DNA from: an uncultured Oscillospiraceae bacterium
GTDB lineage: Bacteria; Bacillota; Clostridia; Oscillospirales; Oscillospiraceae
Direction of reading: 5' to 3'
NCBI GenBank assembly: GCA_900751035.1
Contig: CAADSF010000179.1
Coordinates: 1-5,036, forward strand
Length of the DNA stretch: 5,036 bases
Shown: piece by piece, positions 1-5,036 of the stretch
Numbering within the stretch: the stretch's first letter is position 1
Layout: every line of letters starts with the position of its first letter
The notes under the pieces: model-generated
Told to the model about the DNA's origin: nothing
What the model saw: the letters and a program-made list of their open reading frames with translations, nothing else
Database searches by the model: none
Made by a program: the position numbers and the translations under genes

Positions 1-1837
1 CGCCGAGGCTTTCGATCTTCTCCGTCGCTTCCTCGCGCGTGAAGAGGCTCAGCGCGCCGGTCAGCACGAAGGTCTTTCCCGCAAAGCGGGTGTCCGTGAT
101 CCGGTTGGTCGACAGGAAGTTCACGCCGGCCTCGCGCAGGCGCTCAATGAGGTCCTGCGACTGCGGGCTTGCAAAATAGTCGAGAATGTTCTGCGCCGTC
201 GTTTCGCCGATATCAGGCACGGCAGTCAGGTCTTCGAGCGACGCGTTCTGCAGCGCGTCGAGGCTGCCAAAGGTACTGGCCAAAACTTTTGCCGCCTTGC
301 TGCCGACCTGCCGGATACCGAGGGCGCACAGAAGGCGCGACAGGTCGTTCTGCTTGCTGGCCTCGATGGCGGCTTCCAGATTCGCGGCGGATTTTTTGCC
401 CTGACCGGGAAGCCCGGCAAAGGCGGCGTAATCCAGCCGGTAGAGGTCGGCGGGATTGGACACCATCTTCTGCTCGATCAGCTGGTCGATGATTGCGCTG
501 CCGAGGCCGTCAATGTTCATGGCCTCGCGCGAGACGAAGTGCGCAAGATTGCGCGACAGCTGCGCGGGGCACTCCGCGCCGGTGCAGCGCAGGGCCGCGC
601 CGTCCTCGTCGCGCACGACGGGTGCGCCGCAGACGGGGCATCTGTCCGGCAGATGATAGGGCTGTGCGCCCTCTGGGCGTCTGGCGAGCACGACTTCGAG
701 AATTTCCGGGATGATCTCGCCTGCTTTCCGGATTTTGACGGTATCGCCGATGCGGATGTCCTTATCGGTGATGAAGTCCTGATTGTGGAGCGTCGCAGCG
801 GTGACGGTCGTTCCGGCCAGATGTACGGGGGCGACGATGGCGCGGGGCGTGAGCACGCCTGTGCGGCCTACCTGCACAACGATATCCTCCAACACCGTCT
901 CCTTGACTTCCGGCGGATATTTGAAGGCTGCGGCCCAGCGCGGGAATTTGGCCGTGCTGCCGAGCCGGGCGCGGCCGGCAAGGCTGTTGAGCTTCATGAC
1001 GGCCCCGTCGATGTCATACGGCAGGTCATAGCGCGTTTCGCCAAGCGTTGCAATCAACTGCTCGGCTTTGTCCATATCGCGGCAGAGCGTGTAGGGAATG
1101 ACCTTGAATTTGAGATTCCGCAGATAGTCCAGCGTCTCACTGTGGGTCTGGAACTCCGCACCCTCGGCCAGCTGTAAATTGAAGACCAGAATGTCCAGCC
1201 TGCGCTTGGCCGCGATGCCGGGGTCCAGCTGGCGCAGGGAGCCCGCCGCCGCGTTGCGCGGGTTGGCAAAGAGCGGCTTTCCGAGCTTTTCCTGCTCGGC
1301 ATTGAGCGCTTCGAAGCTGGCGCGGGGCATGAAGACCTCGCCGCGCACAATCAGGCGGGCGGGCGCGTGCTCCAGCGTCATGGGGATGGAGCGGATGGTC
1401 TTGAGGTTTTCCGTCACGTCCTCGCCGATCAGGCCGTCGCCGCGCGTTGCGCCGCGGACGAACTGCCCGTCAATATACTCCAGCGCAACGGAAAGGCCGT
1501 CGACCTTCGGCTCGACGGAATACTCCGCGTCCGGCTCCTCCTCGCGCACGTGCGCGTCGAACTCGCGCAGCTCGTCATAGGAAAATACGTCCTGCAGGCT
1601 TTCCAGCGGGACGGCGTGGCGCACCTTGACAAATTCGCTCAGCGCCTGCCCGCCGACGCGGCGCGTCGGGCTGAGCGGCGAGGCATACTGCGGATACTGC
1701 GCTTCCAGCTCTTCGAGCCTGCGCAGCTTGTGGTCATAGTCATAATCGCTCATTTCGGGGTTGTCGAGCACGTAGTAAAGATATCCAGCGTGCTCCAGCT
1801 CCCGTGTGAGCTGTTCAATTTCCTGTTTCGGTTCCAT
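1..1837 (-). CDS. ligA: NAD+-dependent DNA ligase LigA (partial, C-terminus outside window)
   Basis: LigA seals 3'-OH/5'-phosphate nicks in duplex DNA using NAD+ and joins Okazaki fragments and repair patches in the cytoplasm. The ATG at 1835-1837 opens a frame that stays open for 612 codons to the left edge. The N-terminal Ia domain carries the NAD+-binding YYVLDNPEMSDYDYD stretch (21-35). The adenylation domain has the nucleophilic lysine K111 in KVDG (111-114), RGEVFM (165-170), NPRNAAAGSLRQLDP (192-206), DGAVMKLN (277-284) and the conserved lysine K306. An OB fold follows (QVGRTG). The zinc finger is C400-x2-C403-x14-C418-x4-C423. Helix-hairpin-helix repeats span about 430-575. A BRCT domain starts near 585 (GKTFVLTG) and is cut after residue 612; against about 670 residues in Escherichia coli LigA, some 45-60 residues are missing. 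The reading frame overlaps the end of yunB by 23 nt, suggesting translational coupling. All visible catalytic residues are intact. Identity is near certain. Confidence 0.97.
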   Translation of the reverse strand, partial: MEPKQEIEQLTRELEHAGYLYYVLDNPEMSDYDYDHKLRRLEELEAQYPQYASPLSPTRRVGGQALSEFVKVRHAVPLESLQDVFSYDELREFDAHVREEEPDAEYSVEPKVDGLSVALEYIDGQFVRGATRGDGLIGEDVTENLKTIRSIPMTLEHAPARLIVRGEVFMPRASFEALNAEQEKLGKPLFANPRNAAAGSLRQLDPGIAAKRRLDILVFNLQLAEGAEFQTHSETLDYLRNLKFKVIPYTLCRDMDKAEQLIATLGETRYDLPYDIDGAVMKLNSLAGRARLGSTAKFPRWAAAFKYPPEVKETVLEDIVVQVGRTGVLTPRAIVAPVHLAGTTVTAATLHNQDFITDKDIRIGDTVKIRKAGEIIPEILEVVLARRPEGAQPYHLPDRCPVCGAPVVRDEDGAALRCTGAECPAQLSRNLAHFVSREAMNIDGLGSAIIDQLIEQKMVSNPADLYRLDYAAFAGLPGQGKKSAANLEAAIEASKQNDLSRLLCALGIRQVGSKAAKVLASTFGSLDALQNASLEDLTAVPDIGETTAQNILDYFASPQSQDLIERLREAGVNFLSTNRITDTRFAGKTFVLTGALSLFTREEATEKIESLG

Positions 1838-2495
1838 ATAGATCCCAGCCTTCCGTTGTAGTCAGATGTCCAAGGTTTACATACGTTTCAGGCACTGTGC
1901 CGACGATCACGGTCTGCGCGAGCATGACGTCGCTGTCCACATCGACCGTCTCATAGCCGACGGTCGTCAGAATGGTCAGGCTGATGGTGAATTTCACCTT
2001 CAGCGTCTGCAGCGTCTGGTTGATCCCGGCTGCGGTAAAATCCGAAAAAAAGTCAGCGTTCGACATGGTGAGGCTGACGGCCTTGACCGGCAGCTCCGGG
2101 CCGGTTCCGGCCAATAAATCCGGCAGCAGGAGGTTCCCAAGCGGGATGCCCATCTGCTGTGTGTTGATCTGCGCGACAAGGGTATTCAGAAGTTCCAGCA
2201 CCTCGACCTTGAGGCGCTCGACCTGCGTCATGTCGGTGCGAAGCGCGGTGATATGGCCTTCCACGTCCTTTTCCAGCACGATCACGCGGGAAAAATCCGT
2301 GTCGCCCCTGCGGAGCATTTCGCTGACGGCCTCTGTGATGGCGTTCGATGCGGCGTTGACCGCCTGATTGCGTGCAAGCTCGCGGATATACGGCGACAGG
2401 TGCAGCTCCACGAGCAGAACCAGCCCCGTCAGCACGAGCAGCGGGACGAGCAGAAGCAGTCTTCTGCGTCTTCGTTTTTTCCGGCTCATCTCCAT
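1815..2495 (-). CDS. yunB: Sporulation protein YunB (membrane-anchored)
   Basis: This 226-residue protein matches the YunB family, which in Bacillus subtilis is a mother-cell, SigE-dependent sporulation protein of unknown biochemical function. The N-terminus is strongly basic (SRKKRRRRR, 4-12). One membrane helix follows (about 13-29), so the positive-inside rule puts the rest outside the cytosol, presumably facing the space between forespore and mother-cell membranes. Family-typical stretches are EKDVEGHITALRTDM (75-89), IPLGNLL (117-123), AGINQT (157-161 region) and QTVIVGTVPETYVNL (194-208). Length is close to the family (B. subtilis about 250). Two ATGs compete: M1 at 2493-2495, and M3 at 2487-2489, which sits about 9 nt after a GGGGG run and may be the better spaced start. 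The gene begins 38 nt after pcrA and overlaps ligA by 23 nt. In B. subtilis it is not next to pcrA/ligA as far as I recall. Function is assigned by family only. Confidence 0.9.
   Translation of the reverse strand: MEMSRKKRRRRRLLLLVPLLVLTGLVLLVELHLSPYIRELARNQAVNAASNAITEAVSEMLRRGDTDFSRVIVLEKDVEGHITALRTDMTQVERLKVEVLELLNTLVAQINTQQMGIPLGNLLLPDLLAGTGPELPVKAVSLTMSNADFFSDFTAAGINQTLQTLKVKFTISLTILTTVGYETVDVDSDVMLAQTVIVGTVPETYVNLGHLTTTEGWDLYGTETGN
1843..1854 (-). promoter_or_regulatory. Probable weak ribosome binding site of ligA, inside yunB
   Basis: On the minus strand GGAAGG lies 11 nt and GGGA lies 5 nt before the ligA ATG. Neither is a strong Shine-Dalgarno match at ideal spacing. Both sit inside the last codons of yunB, so ligA may depend partly on ribosomes terminating at the yunB stop (1815-1817), just beyond the ligA start. 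The start itself is supported by alignment of the first residues (MEPKQEIEQLTRELEHAGYL) with the usual LigA N-terminus. Confidence 0.4.
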
Positions 2496-2499
2496 ACAC

Positions 2500-2522
2500 C
2501 CCCAGCATAGCCTATGCCGGGG
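2500..2522 (-). promoter_or_regulatory. Intergenic hairpin in front of yunB, overlapping its G-rich ribosome-binding region
   Basis: The minus-strand RNA can fold as CCCCGGCAUA - GGC - UAUGCUGGGG, a 10-bp stem (2513-2522 with 2500-2509) with one G-U pair and a 3-nt loop. The G-U pair is an A/C mismatch in the plus-strand RNA, so the stem is fully paired only in the sense of the genes. No U-tract follows, so it is not a standard intrinsic terminator. The 3' arm contains the G-run that would serve as the yunB Shine-Dalgarno. Folding could therefore limit yunB translation, or the stem could protect the upstream pcrA transcript end after processing. The structure is read directly; the role is inferred. 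Confidence 0.5.
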
Positions 2523-2533
2523 ATATGGGAAAA

Positions 2534-4966
2534 TTACAGCTTTTTCATGTGCTGGCTTGCGGTGTTTGCCATAAGGCGCTTGGTTCCGACGCCGTCGAAC
2601 GCGATTTCCAGCAGCGCGTCGGCGCCCATGGGCAGGACCGTCAGGATCATACCCCGGCCAAAGGCCTTGTGCTGCACCATCTCCCCCGCCGCGAAGCTGA
2701 CCTTCGGGGCAGGCTTCGGCTGCGTGTGGACGGAATAGTCCTTCTGCGGCTTCGGGCGCGTGGGGATCTGGGAAAAGTCGTTATAATCGTCGCCGTAGAT
2801 GCTGACGCGGCCAAACGAGCCGTACTGCCGGGACGGCTGCTGCGAATAGCTGGGCTTCGGCGCACCGATGCGCTTGACGGATTCCGCCGGAAGCTCGTCG
2901 ACAAAGCGGGAGGGCAGATTCGTTGTCGTGCGGCCATAGAGCATACGCTGCCGGGCGTAGGAAATGACGAGGTTCTGCTTGGCTCTGGTGATGGCGACGT
3001 AGCAAAGGCGGCGCTCCTCCTCCAGCTCCTCCGGCTCGTTCAGACAGCGATTCGAGGGGAACAGGCCCTCTTCAAAGCCCGTGAGGAATACATTCGGGAA
3101 TTCCAGCCCCTTGGCTGCATGCATCGTCATCATGACGACGGCGTCGGCGTCCGGGTCGTACTGCTCGATATCCGTATAGAGTGCAATCTCTTCCAGGAAG
3201 CCTGCAAGCGTGGGCGTGTCGGTGTTTTCCATGTAGGCGAGGATGCTGGATTTGAGTTCTCGGACGTTTTCGGCGCGGGTACGCGCTTCGACATCGTCCT
3301 TTTCCTCAAGCATTTTCAGATAGCCGGTGCGGAGCATGACCTCCTCGTAAAAATCCGGTAGGGAAAGCGTCGTCAGAAGCTCGGCGCATTCCTCGATCAC
3401 GACCGTGAAGGCCATGAGCTTCGCGGCGGACTTTTCAAGGCTCGGATAGCTGTACGGGTCGGAGACGACCGTGTAGAGCGGAACGCCTGCGGCAGCCGCC
3501 TGCCGCTGCGCCATTTCGAGCGTCTTGCCGCCGATGCCGCGCGGGGGATTGTTGATGATGCGCTGCAGTCTCAGCTCGTCGGAACGGTTATTGATGACGC
3601 ACAGATAGGCCAGCATATCCTTGACCTCGGCGCGGTCGAAGAAGCGCGTGCCGCCGATGATGCGGTACGGAATGCCGCTGCGCTTGAATGCGTTTTCCAC
3701 GGCGTTCGACTGCGCGTTCGTGCGGTAGAGCACGGCGAAGTCCTTGAAATTTTTCCCCTTGGACATGGAGATGATGCGGCTGGCAATATAATTGGCCTCG
3801 TCCGATTCGCTCGACGCCTCGTAGACCGTGATGCGGTCGCCCGCCGCGTTCTGCGTCCAGAGCTTTTTGCCCTTGCGGCCCCGGTTGTGCGAGATGACGG
3901 CGTTGGCCGCGTTCAGAATCGCCTGCGTGGAGCGGTAGTTCTGCTCAAGCCGGATGACGCGGGCGCCTTTGAACTGCTTTTCAAAGGAAAGGATGTTCTC
4001 GATGGTTGCGCCGCGGAATTTGTAGATGGACTGGTCATCGTCGCCGACAACGCAGATATTTTCATACCCGCCCGCAAGCAGGGCCGTCAGCTGGTATTGC
4101 AGCTGGTTCGTATCCTGATACTCGTCAATCATGACGTAGTGGAATTTGCGCTGGTAATACGTCCGCGCGTCCTCAAACTGCTCAAGCAGCTCGACAGTCT
4201 TGAGGATAATATCGTCAAAGTCCAGCGCATTGGCCTCGTGCAGGCGCTTTTCGTATTCGGCGTAGAGCTGCGCAATGCGGTCCATGCGGTAATCGCCGGA
4301 CTTTCCGGCGTGCCTGGAGAACTGCTCCGGCCCCTGCCGCTTGTCCTTGGCCTTGCTGATGACGGAGAGGGCCAGACGCGGCGGGAGGGATTTTTCGTCC
4401 AGCCCGAAGTCCTTCAGAATATCCTTCATGACCCGTTCGGAATCGCTCGTGTCATAGATCGTGAAGCGGCCCGTGTAGCCGTCCAGGCGGCCAATTTCCC
4501 GGCGGAGAATGCGGCAGCAGGCGGCGTGGAACGTCATGGCCCACACGTCCATGGCGTAGTCGCCCAGAAGCGCCTGCAGTCTGGCCTTCAGCTCGTTTGC
4601 GGCCTTGTTGGTGAACGTGATGGCAAGAATAGACCACGGCGCGGCGGGGCGCAAAGCGCACAGACGCTCGGCCTGCTGCTGCATGGCGGGATCGCGCGTT
4701 TTGAGGTAGTCCTCCAGATATGTAACGTCCTCCTCCGTGATATACTCCGGAATCTCGTTCGAGTCGGAGCCTTCGCCGAAGGCGATAAGATTGGCGATGC
4801 GGTTAATGAGCACGGTCGTCTTGCCGCTGCCCGCACCGGCCAGCAGCAGCAGCGGGCCCTGCGTCGTGAGAACACCCTCGCGCTGCATCTCGTTCAGATT
4901 CTGAAAGCGCGCTGCGATCACGGCGCGGCGTGCAGATAAGAACCGGGCTTCAAATGTCTGTTCCAT
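2534..4966 (-). CDS. pcrA: ATP-dependent DNA helicase PcrA (UvrD/Rep family, SF1A)
   Basis: PcrA is the 3'-5' superfamily 1 helicase of Gram-positive bacteria; it acts in nucleotide excision repair, plasmid rolling-circle replication, RecA removal and transcription-replication conflict. All motifs are present in 810 residues: Q motif LNEMQREGV (24-32), Walker A AGAGSGKT (43-50, K49), Ia ITFTNKAANELK (116-127), II DEYQD (281-285), III GDDDQSIYKFRGA (308-320), IV QNYRST (342-347, R345), V MTMHAAKGLEF (613-623), VI YVAITRAKQ (656-664, R661). A Pro/Gln/Ser/Tyr-rich linker (about 700-757) leads to a Tudor-like C-terminal domain (GEMVQHKAFGRGMIL, 761-775) of the kind that binds RNA polymerase. At 810 residues it exceeds typical PcrA (about 725-740), mostly through an insert at about 64-106. 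The ATG at 4964-4966 follows AAGGGG by 5 nt, so this start is favoured over M27, which would fall inside the Q motif. It is the first gene of the visible operon. Confidence 0.97.
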   Translation of the reverse strand: MEQTFEARFLSARRAVIAARFQNLNEMQREGVLTTQGPLLLLAGAGSGKTTVLINRIANLIAFGEGSDSNEIPEYITEEDVTYLEDYLKTRDPAMQQQAERLCALRPAAPWSILAITFTNKAANELKARLQALLGDYAMDVWAMTFHAACCRILRREIGRLDGYTGRFTIYDTSDSERVMKDILKDFGLDEKSLPPRLALSVISKAKDKRQGPEQFSRHAGKSGDYRMDRIAQLYAEYEKRLHEANALDFDDIILKTVELLEQFEDARTYYQRKFHYVMIDEYQDTNQLQYQLTALLAGGYENICVVGDDDQSIYKFRGATIENILSFEKQFKGARVIRLEQNYRSTQAILNAANAVISHNRGRKGKKLWTQNAAGDRITVYEASSESDEANYIASRIISMSKGKNFKDFAVLYRTNAQSNAVENAFKRSGIPYRIIGGTRFFDRAEVKDMLAYLCVINNRSDELRLQRIINNPPRGIGGKTLEMAQRQAAAAGVPLYTVVSDPYSYPSLEKSAAKLMAFTVVIEECAELLTTLSLPDFYEEVMLRTGYLKMLEEKDDVEARTRAENVRELKSSILAYMENTDTPTLAGFLEEIALYTDIEQYDPDADAVVMMTMHAAKGLEFPNVFLTGFEEGLFPSNRCLNEPEELEEERRLCYVAITRAKQNLVISYARQRMLYGRTTTNLPSRFVDELPAESVKRIGAPKPSYSQQPSRQYGSFGRVSIYGDDYNDFSQIPTRPKPQKDYSVHTQPKPAPKVSFAAGEMVQHKAFGRGMILTVLPMGADALLEIAFDGVGTKRLMANTASQHMKKL

Positions 4967-4971
4967 AGCTT

Positions 4972-4977
4972 CCCCTT
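4972..4977 (-). promoter_or_regulatory. Ribosome binding site of pcrA
   Basis: AAGGGG on the minus strand ends 5 nt before the ATG at 4964-4966. It is the clearest Shine-Dalgarno sequence in the window and decides the pcrA start, which gives a 20-residue N-terminal leader before the Q motif. No convincing -35/-10 promoter pair is visible between this site and the right edge. Confidence 0.65.
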
Positions 4978-5010
4978 ACGGGCAATGTCGTCGATCTGCG
5001 CAGCAGCCTG

Positions 5011-5036
5011 TAGGGGCCGACGACTCTGTCGGCCCG
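5011..5036. repeat. Palindromic GTAGGGG...CCCG element at window edge, probably a dispersed repeat
   Basis: GGGCCGAC (5014-5021) and GTCGGCCC (5028-5035) form a perfect 8-bp inverted repeat around a 6-nt spacer, preceded by GTAG (5010-5013). No T-run follows on either strand, so it does not look like an intrinsic terminator. Elements of the form GTAGGGGC-(stem)-GCCCG are, from memory, scattered between genes in many gut Clostridia. Only one copy, cut by the right edge, is visible here, so membership in a repeat family is inferred. The stem lies 47 nt before the pcrA start. Confidence 0.45.

Noticed and set aside
539..1177. Open plus-strand frame of 212 codons antisense to ligA
   Set aside because: It is a shadow of the ligA OB-fold, zinc-finger and adenylation coding region, where conserved residues prove the minus-strand frame.
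1..1837. ligA appearing truncated, as a possible pseudogene
   Set aside because: The frame is uninterrupted up to the window edge with all catalytic and zinc-binding residues intact; the missing BRCT end is due to the window boundary.
2372..3361. Open plus-strand frame of 329 codons antisense to pcrA and the start of yunB
   Set aside because: It crosses two conserved minus-strand genes and their intergenic hairpin, is Arg/Gly/Ala-rich as expected of a shadow frame, and matches no family I know.
4294..4310. Perfect 7-bp inverted repeat with 3-nt loop (CGCCGGA-CTT-TCCGGCG) inside pcrA
   Set aside because: It encodes ordinary residues (AGKSGDY) of the helicase, has no T-tract, and one such GC-rich repeat in 5 kb is near chance expectation.
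3887..4939. Open plus-strand frame of 350 codons antisense to pcrA
   Set aside because: It lies entirely over the conserved pcrA coding sequence, has no Shine-Dalgarno before its ATG, and its product shows no recognisable domain. Long antisense frames are expected opposite GC-rich genes.
4918..5034. Open minus-strand frame ending in TGA at 4918 that overlaps the pcrA start in another frame (contains QIDDIARKGKLW)
   Set aside because: It could be the tail of an upstream gene, but it runs through the palindromic repeat, has no visible start and matches no family. Without sequence to the right it cannot be supported.

Overview
The window holds three genes, all on the minus strand and probably co-transcribed in the order pcrA -> yunB -> ligA (right to left in window coordinates). 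They are a complete UvrD-family DNA helicase PcrA (2534-4966), a complete YunB-type sporulation membrane protein (1815-2495), and the first 612 codons of NAD+-dependent DNA ligase LigA (1837 down to the left edge), whose C-terminal BRCT domain is cut by the window boundary. Coding density is very high. The pcrA-yunB gap is 38 nt and contains a hairpin. The yunB and ligA reading frames overlap by 23 nt.

The likely source is an endospore-forming, fairly GC-rich member of the Clostridia. YunB is known from spore-forming Firmicutes. The pcrA-ligA neighbourhood is the Firmicutes arrangement (pcrB-pcrA-ligA in Bacillus subtilis). The PcrA variant, with an acidic insert between motifs I and Ia and a YKFRGA motif III, looks to me like PcrA from Oscillospiraceae/Ruminococcaceae-type gut bacteria. 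The genus-level placement rests on memory of the families, not on a search.

Region by region: 1-1837 is ligA. 1815-2495 is yunB. 2496-2533 is an intergenic gap whose minus-strand RNA can fold into a 10-bp stem that includes the G-run just before the yunB start. 2534-4966 is pcrA. 4967-5036 is upstream non-coding DNA with a good ribosome binding site for pcrA and, at the right edge, a palindromic GTAGGGG...CCCG element that looks like a dispersed repeat. I could not identify a promoter or a rho-independent terminator, so the operon promoter probably lies to the right of the window and its terminator to the left.

PcrA (3'-5' helicase, repair, plasmid replication, removal of RNA polymerase and RecA) and LigA (nick sealing in replication and repair) act together in DNA maintenance. 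YunB is a sporulation protein with no known biochemical link to them, so its place inside this pair is the most noticeable feature of the layout. I see no mobile element, CRISPR array, tRNA, rRNA or defence system, and nothing that amounts to an undescribed system. The findings concern lineage-specific variations on housekeeping genes.
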